This document shows positions 1-7,600 of a stretch of 8,046 nt of DNA, piece by piece. Location of the stretch: NCBI GenBank assembly GCA_041584155.1, contig JBFHEL010000186.1:1-8046 (forward strand). Direction: 5' to 3'. This stretch comes from Saccharicrinis sp041584155 (GTDB lineage: Bacteria > Bacteroidota > Bacteroidia > Bacteroidales > Marinilabiliaceae). Under the pieces are notes generated by a model. The model did not search any database and had not been told where the DNA came from. It saw only the letters and a program-made list of their open reading frames with translations. A program made the translations under genes and the position numbers. Positions within the stretch are counted from its first letter, which is position 1. Each line of letters begins with the position of its first letter.

Positions 1-30
1 CAAGTAAGTAACATTGATGAGCTGTGGATA

Positions 31-600
31 TTATTTTAATAGCCATTCTCCCTGTATAATCTTTTTCAATGGGGGAATAAATTTTTTGTAATTCACTGTT
101 AATAAATTAATTAGTGGATCTGTTTGGGTTATTGCAAGGTAATTTTTTTCGTTAATCTTATATAGTGTGCTCTTCTCATATTTACTGTTGGCAGTTGATA
201 ACACCAAATGAGGAAGGATGGTTGAGGTTGCCTGAAGTTTGTATTCATCCTTCTTTATTATTCCTTTGGATAGCAGGATGGGATATATTTCAAAGAAATT
301 ATAAGTGCTGTCCCCCAAATACAGATTGAAAGATAATTTTTCAACTAAAGGAATTTGGAAATAAAAATTAAACGTATTGTGATCGTCCTTAATATGCGCT
401 GAAATAAAGTTATTGTGCATATTGTCAGGTGTGTAATGGATCATCCAGTTTAGCGAGGTATACTCTTTAAACTGCTCTTTTATACCGAGCCAAATTAAAA
501 TCCGGGGCCATAGAATCAAATTGAAATGATCGCTCCAGTCATTCTGTTGTCTTAATTGATGTAGGTTATTCAGTGTAAAATCAATAATCGGTATTTTCAT
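31..600 (-). CDS. Hypothetical protein, 189 residues, last gene of the nucleotidase cluster
   Basis: I do not recognise this protein. It would be soluble, with no signal peptide and no long membrane segment, although residues 28-39 (LILWPRILIWLG) form a short hydrophobic, tryptophan-containing stretch. It is rich in aromatic residues, Asn, Lys and Ile, and has no obvious catalytic motif. I chose the ATG at 600, which begins MKIPIIDF. A longer frame opens at 708, but it would overlap the end of the metallophosphatase gene by 50 bases and its first 36 residues do not look like a natural N-terminus. A purine-rich AAGGGG lies about 16 bases before the ATG, rather far for a ribosome binding site. 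The gene follows the nucleotidase gene on the same strand after 58 bases, so co-transcription is possible, but this gives no evidence of a shared function. The composition and uninterrupted length make a real gene likely. Confidence 0.65.
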   Translation of the reverse strand: MKIPIIDFTLNNLHQLRQQNDWSDHFNLILWPRILIWLGIKEQFKEYTSLNWMIHYTPDNMHNNFISAHIKDDHNTFNFYFQIPLVEKLSFNLYLGDSTYNFFEIYPILLSKGIIKKDEYKLQATSTILPHLVLSTANSKYEKSTLYKINEKNYLAITQTDPLINLLTVNYKKFIPPLKKIIQGEWLLK

Positions 601-658
601 ATTTTGTATACTAATCCCCTTTTGACAGGTTAGGATAAATAAGTTTAATTTTTGTAAT

Positions 659-1564
659 TTACAGCTGACTGCAATAGGCCATTTTGTTGGCCTGATTTTT
701 CTGATCAAACAGTATATCTATCCTGCCTAATTTAATGCCACCCCAGCCGGTTTGATTAATATAGACATTTTTGTTTAATTTGTTTTTTATGCAAGTTGGC
801 TCCTCTAAAAAAGTATGGGTATGCCCACCAAGAATTAAGTCGATATTTTGGGTGTTTTTACCAACAACAATATCACTGACTTTATCGTTTTTGTAATGAT
901 AACCCAGATGTGATAGTGCAATAACATAGTCGCAATGTTCATTGTTTTTAAGGTGGGCTGCTATCTTGTCACCTTCTGCGATTGGATCAAGGTAATCAAC
1001 CGATATACAATTTTTAGGTGAAGCCAATCCGTTTAAATCAATACATAAGCCAATAATACCTATTTTAATAGCTCCTTTTTGAATAATTTTATAAGGTTGG
1101 GTTAATCCGGAAAGGTTTGTTTTTTCTAAATTATAGTTGCTAACAACAAAGGGAAACTCCGCTTTCTTCATTTGTTTGGCAAGTTCTGTTATTCCATTGT
1201 CAAATTCATGATTACCTATGGTTGAAGCATCATAGGCCATGTCGTTCATAAGCTTAATCTCCAGCTCTCCTTTGTAAAAATTAAAGTAGGGGGTGCCTTG
1301 AAATATGTCTCCTGAATCCAGTAACAATACATGTTCTTCTGTTTTACGTACCTGCTTAATAAGAGCCGCTCTTCTGGCATATCCTCCCTGTCCGGGGTAT
1401 TTTGCATGATTCTCAGGAAAAGGATCAATTTGGCTATGTACATCGTTGGTGTGAAGAATAGTGATTTTTGTGGGTCCGTTTTTAGAAATGCAGGATGGAA
1501 GAGATATATAACTTGCTGTTGCTCCTGCTGCCAATGTTTTTAAAAAGTGTCGTCTGCTGTTCAT
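659..1564 (-). CDS. Tat-exported 5'-nucleotidase/metallophosphatase catalytic domain protein
   Basis: A 301-residue calcineurin-like metallophosphatase of the UshA/5'-nucleotidase N-terminal type, expected to hydrolyse nucleotides or other phosphoesters in the periplasm with two metal ions. The metal-site motifs are all present: TNDVH (D41, H43), DSGD (D86), GNHEFD (N118, H119), SHLG (H219) and GGHTH (H248, H250). The N-terminus, NSRRHFLK followed by a hydrophobic stretch, is a twin-arginine signal (R4, R5). LPSC at 22-25 could also be a weak lipobox. I chose the ATG at 1564 because it puts the Tat motif at the start and lies 10 bases after the upstream stop; a frame-extended ATG at 1597 would overlap that gene and add 11 residues before the signal. 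The substrate-binding C-terminal half of classical 5'-nucleotidases is missing here and is encoded by the gene just upstream. The exact substrate is not determined by the sequence. Confidence 0.9.
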   Translation of the reverse strand: MNSRRHFLKTLAAGATASYISLPSCISKNGPTKITILHTNDVHSQIDPFPENHAKYPGQGGYARRAALIKQVRKTEEHVLLLDSGDIFQGTPYFNFYKGELEIKLMNDMAYDASTIGNHEFDNGITELAKQMKKAEFPFVVSNYNLEKTNLSGLTQPYKIIQKGAIKIGIIGLCIDLNGLASPKNCISVDYLDPIAEGDKIAAHLKNNEHCDYVIALSHLGYHYKNDKVSDIVVGKNTQNIDLILGGHTHTFLEEPTCIKNKLNKNVYINQTGWGGIKLGRIDILFDQKNQANKMAYCSQL

Positions 1565-1574
1565 TCCGATTTCC

Positions 1575-2336
1575 TTATTTGATTTTAATCCTTCCATCTA
1601 CATTAGCAACAACTGGCTGCTTGTTTTGGTTTAAATTTTCAATGTGCTCTATAATGGCTTCACGCACTTTAGTGCCAATGTTCTCTGATTTTAATGGTTT
1701 AGTGATCATGGTAAAATAGTCTCCCCCGTTAGCCAGATAATCAGATGTTGCCAATAAGTAATTTTTACTTGTGTCAAGAGGTTTGTTGTTGATCAGGACT
1801 TTTTTTAGGGTCTTGTTCTCTCCAACCAATGTAGCCCCGGCAATTCCTTCTCCGTTTGTTTTTGCGATATAGTTAAACAGTGAATAAATACTATCGCCGT
1901 TTAGGGCTAAAATCACAATTTCATTTTCAAAAGGCATGATCTCAAAAATATTTCTTATCATTATTTCTCCCTTTGGCAAAGGAGCTCTAAAGCCTTTAAT
2001 ATTCATTAGTGTAAAAAGAGGAAGAGAGTCTGTTTTGTTTTCCTTAAGAAAGGAAGCTGCTTTTGCCTGTATGATATCAGATACCAGATCCGACAAGGGA
2101 CTTTCAGGAGGATAAGCTGACAATTCTTTTTCGCTGTAGCCAATCACCTTATTCATCTGTTTATCTACGTCGCTTTTATAAGGAATAATTTTGTTTGTCA
2201 TGGCACTGTCACTAATAATAGTGCTGTCGATGCTAATATTTTCTCCCAATAATGTTTTTACTTCAGTATTTTGTTTACAGCTACTTATCAACAGAGCAAC
2301 AGTAAGACATGCTAAGGCGCATATATTTCTCTTCAT
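1575..2336 (-). CDS. 5'-nucleotidase C-terminal domain lipoprotein
   Basis: A 253-residue lipoprotein carrying the domain that binds the nucleoside part of the substrate in UshA-type 5'-nucleotidases. The N-terminus MKRN, a hydrophobic stretch and the lipobox ISSC predict lipidation at C20. The domain runs from about residue 60 to the end. Family landmarks are LSDLVSDII (81-89), the FRAPLPKGEI stretch (116-125), the IMPFENEIV segment (133-141) and the NGGDYF motif (203-208), which matches the GGD/F substrate loop. The usual NxGGIR sequence reads NIKGFR here (112-117), so one glycine of the pair is replaced by lysine while the arginine stays. It has no metallophosphatase domain, so it should not be catalytic alone. 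The ATG at 2336 was chosen over an in-frame ATG at 2414 because only the former starts with the signal peptide. It lies 10 bases before the catalytic-domain gene, and the two probably form one transcript and one functional enzyme. Confidence 0.88.
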   Translation of the reverse strand: MKRNICALACLTVALLISSCKQNTEVKTLLGENISIDSTIISDSAMTNKIIPYKSDVDKQMNKVIGYSEKELSAYPPESPLSDLVSDIIQAKAASFLKENKTDSLPLFTLMNIKGFRAPLPKGEIMIRNIFEIMPFENEIVILALNGDSIYSLFNYIAKTNGEGIAGATLVGENKTLKKVLINNKPLDTSKNYLLATSDYLANGGDYFTMITKPLKSENIGTKVREAIIEHIENLNQNKQPVVANVDGRIKIK

Positions 2337-2366
2337 TGTATTTATTTTGGTGTCTTGAGATAGATG

Positions 2367-2399
2367 CCAAAATAAGAGAATAATATGGTCTTTTGCAAG
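2367..2399 (-). promoter_or_regulatory. Candidate Bacteroidota-type promoter for the split nucleotidase genes
   Basis: On the minus strand, CTTG (2399-2396) is followed after 21 bases by TATTTTGG (2374-2367). The second element matches the Bacteroidota -7 consensus TAnnTTTG at all but one fixed position, and the first resembles the -33 TTTG. It would give a leader of about 25-30 bases before the ATG at 2336. Such short motifs arise easily in AT-rich DNA, so this is only a candidate. Confidence 0.3.
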
Positions 2400-2478
2400 G
2401 AAATATCTATTCATTGGGTTAAATATCCCAGAAAATAAGGCTTAAATATTGTGAGGGATACATATCTTCTTATCAGCT

Positions 2479-3192
2479 TTATTTTATTTGTTCAAAATAT
2501 TTTTTCTTAATGGCTAAAAGCATTTCCAAATTTATTTGTGGATGATAGATCCGAACCATATCCTCAATTTCAAAGTTATGATGAAAATGTCCCAATGCTG
2601 CATCAAAGAAACTTCCCTCCCAGTTAAATCGTACTTTTCTGTTTAATTCTTGAAATTCAGACCATTTCAAATGTTTGGGAGTGCTTATATATCCATGGTC
2701 TTTTTCAATTAAATCCATAAATATTCCTTCTTCAACTTGCTGTAATAGGAAGAATTTTTTTATCCTTATCAGTGCTTCTGTGTTTATCTTTTTTGTTGGT
2801 TTCTTTTTGAAAACAAATCCCTGATCTATAAAACAGGATTGTAAGTCCTTTATCTGGTCATATCTTTCTAAATGACGTAAACGAACAACATGGTGCATTT
2901 TATTATGTAGGGTAACTGTTCCTGCATCGGCATGAAAATCGGAAGGAAAGTATTTTTTTATGTTCTGACGGGCCCGGGAAACCTCTTCCAGAGTGTATAA
3001 GTGGTTAACGACTAAGTAAATGTATAGTGGTTTTGTGTCTTTGGGTGATTCACTATAGTAATTAAAAAAACCAGGGAAGGGCTCGGGTGCTTCCAACACA
3101 AATGTGTTTGGCATTATTTTGTCTTCTACACTGATCAATTGCTCTAACTTACGAAGGTTTCCATACCTTTCAAAAATATCTGAATTTGTCAT
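2479..3192 (-). CDS. Hypothetical protein, 237 residues
   Basis: I do not recognise a named family, and no function is proposed. The protein is soluble, without signal peptide or membrane segment. Visible features are an EAPEPFPGFFNYY segment (34-46), a hydrophobic strand-like stretch PLYIYLVVNHLY (55-66), a histidine-rich patch HNKMHHVVRLRHLERYD (96-112), a basic linker FKKKPTKK, and a C-terminal part with NWEGSFFDAALGHFHHNF that is rich in aromatic residues and histidine. The clustered histidines could bind metal, but no known metal-site pattern is evident. The first ATG at 3192 is preceded by an A-rich tract and no Shine-Dalgarno sequence at normal distance; a second Met at residue 27 is an alternative start. 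It lies 81 bases after the yaaA stop on the same strand and 142 bases before the nucleotidase ATG, so it may be a separate unit or read through from yaaA. Confidence 0.75.
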   Translation of the reverse strand: MTNSDIFERYGNLRKLEQLISVEDKIMPNTFVLEAPEPFPGFFNYYSESPKDTKPLYIYLVVNHLYTLEEVSRARQNIKKYFPSDFHADAGTVTLHNKMHHVVRLRHLERYDQIKDLQSCFIDQGFVFKKKPTKKINTEALIRIKKFFLLQQVEEGIFMDLIEKDHGYISTPKHLKWSEFQELNRKVRFNWEGSFFDAALGHFHHNFEIEDMVRIYHPQINLEMLLAIKKKYFEQIK

Positions 3193-3273
3193 GATAGTTT
3201 TTTTTGGTTAATTATTTCCTTAATAAGATACAAAAAAAATCATATACAAATAAAATATCTAACTTTATTATCG

Positions 3274-4044
3274 TCAATGATCACGGGTAAATACAGGTTT
3301 TAATTCTGTTGACAGCCTGTTGTTGTAATAATAGCCTTCCTGATCAAAAGCCTTCAGGTCTTCAGGGTTTTTTAAGGCATGTTTAATGATAAAACGCGAC
3401 ATTAATCCTCTGGCTTTTTTAGCATAAAAACTGATTACCTTGTATTCTCCGTTTTTTAAGTCTTTAAATTCTGGAGTAATAATGGGAACATTAATCTCTT
3501 TACTCTTAATTGATTTGAAATATTCGTTGGATGCCAGATTGATCAGTGCTTGATGCTTATTTTCCCTAATATCCTTAATAAGAAGATCTGTTATTTTAGT
3601 ACCCCAGAATTCATACAGGTTTTTTGTAGAGTTAACAGAAAGTTTAGTCCCCATTTCTAAGCGGTAAGGTAAAACTAAATCAAGGGGGCGAAGTAAGCCA
3701 TATAAGCCAGAGAGTATTCTCAATTGAAGCTGTGCCGTGTCTATTTCATTTTTATTGAGGGAGTAGGCGTCTAAACCATTATATACTTCTCCGTTAAAGG
3801 CAAAAAGAGCCTGTTTTGCTTGCTTTGTTTTAAAAGGGTGTGTCCAGTTTTGATATCTGTTATAGTTAATGTCGGCCAGCTTTGTACTGATCTTCATTAA
3901 GGAAGCCAATTGATCCGGAGAAAATGTTTTTAATTGTTGGGCAATAGTTTTTGATTCATCAATAAGTCTGTAATTACTGTGGAGAGGAGTGTTAGCTGCC
4001 CTCTCAAAATCAAGATTTTTAGCTGGAGATATTATTATTTGCAT
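3274..4044 (-). CDS. yaaA: Peroxide stress protein YaaA (DUF328/UPF0246 family)
   Basis: A 256-residue YaaA-family protein of normal family length. In E. coli YaaA belongs to the OxyR regulon and helps limit intracellular free iron and DNA damage during hydrogen peroxide stress; its biochemical activity is less settled, though DNA binding has been reported. The family signatures are clear: IISPAKNLDF at the N-terminus (residues 4-13), FNGEVYNGLDA, SGLYGLLRPLD, PYRLEMGT, LYEFW, INLASNEYF, VISFYAKKARGLMSRF and the C-terminal GYYYN-RLS pattern. I chose the ATG at 4044 because MQIIISPAKNL is the usual family start; an upstream in-frame ATG at 4089 would add 15 basic residues not typical of the family. 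The gene is cytoplasmic, stands divergent to the histidine kinase gene and has a promoter-like pair about 50-80 bases upstream. I saw no OxyR-like operator that I could support. Confidence 0.96.
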   Translation of the reverse strand: MQIIISPAKNLDFERAANTPLHSNYRLIDESKTIAQQLKTFSPDQLASLMKISTKLADINYNRYQNWTHPFKTKQAKQALFAFNGEVYNGLDAYSLNKNEIDTAQLQLRILSGLYGLLRPLDLVLPYRLEMGTKLSVNSTKNLYEFWGTKITDLLIKDIRENKHQALINLASNEYFKSIKSKEINVPIITPEFKDLKNGEYKVISFYAKKARGLMSRFIIKHALKNPEDLKAFDQEGYYYNNRLSTELKPVFTRDH

Positions 4045-4093
4045 AGGTTTATTTTTATGAAAAAAATGGATGCCTCGTTTTTGTAGCAAAACG

Positions 4094-4125
4094 TAAAAGT
4101 ATTAAATAGGTTTAAAAAAAACAAT
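4094..4125 (-). promoter_or_regulatory. Candidate promoter for yaaA
   Basis: On the minus strand, ATTG (4125-4122) is followed after 20 bases by TACTTTTA (4101-4094), which matches the Bacteroidota -7 element TAnnTTTG except for the last base. The spacing is in the range usual for this promoter type, and the leader before the ATG at 4044 would be about 40-45 bases. The spacer contains a run of eight T. A second near-match, TACGTTTT, lies a few bases further downstream. This is a weak pattern in AT-rich DNA. Confidence 0.3.
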
Positions 4126-4482
4126 GTGCATATTTTGCCTTTGTTTTTAATGGATTATATCTTATTGAAGAGAAAAAAGTATTAGTTTGTTGTAGAGTGC
4201 ATTATGTATATATAAAATTTTAATACCGTAAATTTATCAGCAGACCAGAAATAGAATGGCTCATTAATAACATATGATCACATAACTGTTTGGGGTAACT
4301 AATTTTTAGCATGAAGATCATACTAAAATGTTGCTTGCTTTTCTATTCATATCTCATATAAAAAGCTATAACCCATAAGGTATTGTGGTACCAATCTCTC
4401 ATTCTCTGAAAATAGTTGTACGGGTCTGTGTGTTTTATTCATTATTTATGTTCTTTTTTCTGAATAAGGGGGAGGTGGTTTT

Positions 4483-4512
4483 ATGCAGCTACTAATATAT
4501 AATACTTGCTAA
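4483..4512 (+). other. Possible 9-codon leader ORF with a strong Shine-Dalgarno sequence
   Basis: GGAGGT at 4471-4476 lies 6 bases before an ATG at 4483, an almost ideal ribosome binding site. The frame encodes MQLLIYNTC and ends at TAA (4510-4512), inside the inverted repeat at 4499-4519. None of the real genes in the window has such a site, which fits the low use of Shine-Dalgarno sequences in Bacteroidota and makes this one stand out. It could be a leader peptide for the kinase gene 97 bases downstream, or a coincidence of a G-rich tract next to an ATG. The peptide lacks a run of one amino acid that would suggest classical attenuation. Confidence 0.2.
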
Positions 4513-4519
4513 GTATTAT
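4499..4519. repeat. Perfect 9-base inverted repeat with 3-base centre upstream of the kinase gene
   Basis: The arms ATAATACTT (4499-4507) and AAGTATTAT (4511-4519) are perfectly complementary around the centre GCT. Symmetry stops exactly at both outer edges. It lies 90 bases before the kinase ATG and just upstream of the candidate -33 element. The dyad would suit a dimeric regulator binding to DNA. As RNA it would be an AT-only stem with a tight loop, weak as a terminator, and it is followed by TCTTTAATT rather than a clean T run. Operator is my preferred reading, by inference only. Confidence 0.5.
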
Positions 4520-4532
4520 TCTTTAATTAATA

Positions 4533-4565
4533 ATTGTACTAATGGCTTGATTTGTAATATATTTA
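4533..4565 (+). promoter_or_regulatory. Candidate promoter for the hybrid histidine kinase gene
   Basis: ATTG (4533-4536) is followed after 21 bases by TATATTTA (4558-4565), which differs from the Bacteroidota -7 element TAnnTTTG only at the last base. Transcription would start near 4572, giving a leader of about 38 bases before the ATG at 4610. If used, the 9-codon frame at 4483 would lie outside the transcript and the inverted repeat would sit directly upstream of the promoter, where an activator or repressor could act. Confidence 0.3.
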
Positions 4566-4609
4566 GTAAATTAGTGTAATTAATACAATATTTACACCTA
4601 ACCCTGACT

Positions 4610-7600
4610 ATGGAGAATTTATTGTTACGTAGCAAAATAAAAGAGCTTCAGAATGAGGTTTTTTTGTTAAAAAAAGAGAATGCTTTACTAAAGAATGGAT
4701 CGATACCAGAAATAAATAGTCAACTAGCCACAGAAACTGATTCAGATCAATTCAAATTTTTGTGTGATCACCTTCATATGCCATTGGTCATTCTCTCCGA
4801 CATTGAGGGTTCCGGGATAGCGTATTGCAATAATGCCTGGTTGGAAAATACAGGCTGCTCCTTACAGGAATCAAATTTACTTAATCCTCACTGTTTTATT
4901 CATCCGGATCATAAGGAGATGATATCGCATCGCATACAGCAGAGATTGGGGGGCGATTATAAAAATTACACCTATCAAATAAAAATTCAAACAAAAAATA
5001 ATGATATTAAATGGGCATATTTTACTTCTAGCGTTATAAAGTTTAACGGGAAGTTGCGTACCATGATCATCGTTAAAGATATTTCTTATGAAAAGGAATT
5101 TAACCTTGGCTCATTAAGGGCAAGGGAAACATTTAAAACAATATTTAATGACAGTTTAATTATTCAATTAATCATTGATGTAAATAGCAATAAGATTGTT
5201 GATGTAAATAAAGCAGCCATTTCGTTTTTAATGTATTCAAAAGAAGAGCTTTTGAAAAAAAGTATTTATGATATTATAGAAGATCCATCGGAGGCTTCTA
5301 AAACTCTTCATCAGATTCCTGATTCACCAGGAGTGGTGAAGCAAGTGAAATTTGTTACGAAAAATAAGGAAGTGCGTGATGCAGAGGTAAGTATTAGTTG
5401 TATTAAAATAGCAGATGAGAGTGTGTATCTATTTTCGTTAAGTGATATAACCCAGAGAAAGGTTATAGAAAAAGAACTTATCGAAAGCGAAGCAAAGTAT
5501 AAAGCAATTGTAGATAATAATTATGATGGTATCTATATATATAAAAACAATAAGGTTGTATTTGCAAATGAACGTATTTATGAACTGTCAGGTTATTGCG
5601 CAGAAGAATTTGCTTCGTTTAATTTTTGGGATATCATCCATCCGGATGATAAAGAAAGGATAAAAAAATTTGCAAATGATAGAGCCAGAGGACTTACTAC
5701 TATAAATAATTATCAGGGCAGAGTAATTTGTAAAGGAGGAATAGTAAAAGAATGTGAGTTTAATGTAACTGCCATTAAATACTCGGATGATTATGCTGTT
5801 TTAGGTGTGGTTAAAGATATTTCAGCAAGGGTGAATGCGGAAAGAGAGATGAAAGAAAAGGAACGCTTTTTATCTACCTTGTTGAGTAATTTAAATGGCG
5901 TGGTTTATCGTTGTAAAGATGATAAATCATGGACCATGCTTTACCTGAGTGATGCTATTGTTAGTCTTTCGGGTTATTCTAAAGAAGATTTTTTGGGTAA
6001 TGCAAAGCTTAGTTTTACAGATATTATACATCCTGACGATAGAGAGGATATTGTAAATTCGGTAAGTGAAACGCTGAGTTTTTCATTAGAATACAGAATT
6101 ATAAGTAAGGATAAGACCGTAAAATGGGTTTGGGAACAAGGGGAGCGAATTTTTAATGATACAAATGAATGTTACTTTGAAGGGATTATATCTGATATAA
6201 GCAATTTTAAAATTGCACAATTTACACTTCTATCCAGTGAGCGGAAATTTAAAAACTTATTTAATAGTATTAAAAACATAGTTGCCATTGTAGGTAAAGA
6301 TGGAAAGATGCTCGAATTTAACCCAGCCACTTCTGTGCTGTTAAAACAAGATATGGAAGTGTTAAAAGGAATGACGGTAAGGGAATTAGGGTTGATTAAT
6401 GATGAATTTTCGTTAGAGGAAATATTTGAGGAGATATCAAATAGCAGAGAGGTGTTATTGGAAACTAAAGTTGATTTGGTTGATCTTACCTCTATTGAAC
6501 TAAACATTCAAATATCTTCTGTTGATTATAGTGGAGAAAATTGTATGCTATTGGTTGCTCAGGATGTAACCGAGCGAAACAGATTTCAAAGATCCATGGA
6601 AGAAAGTGCAGTGTTGTATATGGCCATTTTTGGAAACACGGGTACTGCAACTTGCATAACCGATTCTACCGGAGAGATTCTTTTGGTGAATAAAAAATTT
6701 AAAGAGCTATGTAATTGCCAGGGAAATAATCAGGAAGGTGAAAAAAATATTTTTAATTTTATTCCTAAGCTCGAATTAAGGGAGTCCAAAGAAAAAGAAC
6801 AGATGAAGCTGATTGAAGTTAATCAGGAAGAGTTTGTATTTATTGATAAAACTGGCGAGAAAAAAACGGTAGTCTCTACCGTCAAAAACATTGAGGGAAG
6901 CGAGAATTTTGTTATCTCACTACTCGATATTTCTAAACAAAAGTCCATTGAGTCGGATCTAACAAAGCTAAATGAAGAATTAGAAAATAGGGTGCATGAA
7001 CGAACCAAACAATTAAGTATTGTAAATAATTATAAATCGGAGTTTCTGGCTAATATGAGCCATGAAATTAGAACGCCATTGAATGCTATACTTGGATTCT
7101 CTCAGCTGTTATCCAATAAAATAGATAATCCGGTGCATAAGAATTATTTGCAATCTATTTTGGTGAGTGGTAAAAATTTGCTTTCTCTGGTTAATGACAC
7201 CCTGGATTTATCAAAGATTGAAGCCGGAAAGTTAGACATTAGCATAGAGCCAATAAGCATTTGTAGCATACTTGAAAATATCCAGAAAATATTTAGACTA
7301 AGAGCGGATGCAAAAGGACTCGATTTTATTATTAACATTCAAAATCATTTTAATAAAGATAATCTGTTAATTCATGTTGATGCAAACAGGTTAAAACAGG
7401 TACTTGTCAATTTGGTAGGTAATGCCATTAAATTTACTTCGCAGGGGTTTGTGAAAATAACAATGACTCTTAATCGAGTAGAAAAACAAAATTGTGCCGA
7501 AGTCATCTTTCAAGTGGAAGATTCGGGTATTGGTATTGCTAAAGGTTTTTTAGATAAAGTATTTGAACCTTTTACTCAGGAAGAAAGAACATTGGATGAT

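Larger units (their letters stand above)
4045..4609. other. 565-base intergenic region between divergent yaaA and kinase genes
   Basis: This stretch is long for a Bacteroidota divergent promoter region and contains no convincing protein gene. Near the yaaA side there is a promoter-like pair and two copies of ATAGGTTTA (4043-4051, overlapping the yaaA start, and 4106-4114), which may be chance. The middle, about 4130-4460, shows nothing I can name: short frames such as 4311-4361 (plus, 16 codons) and 4347-4442 (minus, 31 codons) have no supporting signals. The kinase side holds a G-rich tract at 4466-4478, a 9-codon frame, an inverted repeat and a promoter-like pair, listed separately. No tRNA, rRNA or terminator hairpin was seen. 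Confidence 0.7.

Noticed and set aside
1..14. Possible start codon of a further minus-strand gene (ATG at 14-12)
   Set aside because: Only four codons remain in the window, too little to support a gene.
601..708. Extended start of the 189-residue protein at 708
   Set aside because: It would overlap the metallophosphatase gene by 50 bases, and the added residues do not resemble a natural N-terminus; the ATG at 600 is the better choice.
1331..1719. Two overlapping plus-strand frames of 70 and 74 codons (1331-1543 and 1495-1719)
   Set aside because: They lie antisense to the nucleotidase genes, which have clear family motifs; their translations are Cys/Phe/Leu-rich and resemble no protein.
2415..2430. 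TGGG / CCCA inverted repeat between the hypothetical gene and the nucleotidase genes, considered as a terminator
   Set aside because: Only four paired bases around an 8-base loop, with no T run after it on the minus strand.
4311..4361. 16-codon plus-strand frame starting MKIILKCC, looking like the start of a signal peptide
   Set aside because: It stops after 16 codons, has no ribosome binding site, and no continuation in another frame was seen that would support a broken lipoprotein gene.
4347..4442. 31-codon minus-strand frame upstream of yaaA
   Set aside because: No ribosome binding site, no recognisable motif, and a length expected by chance.
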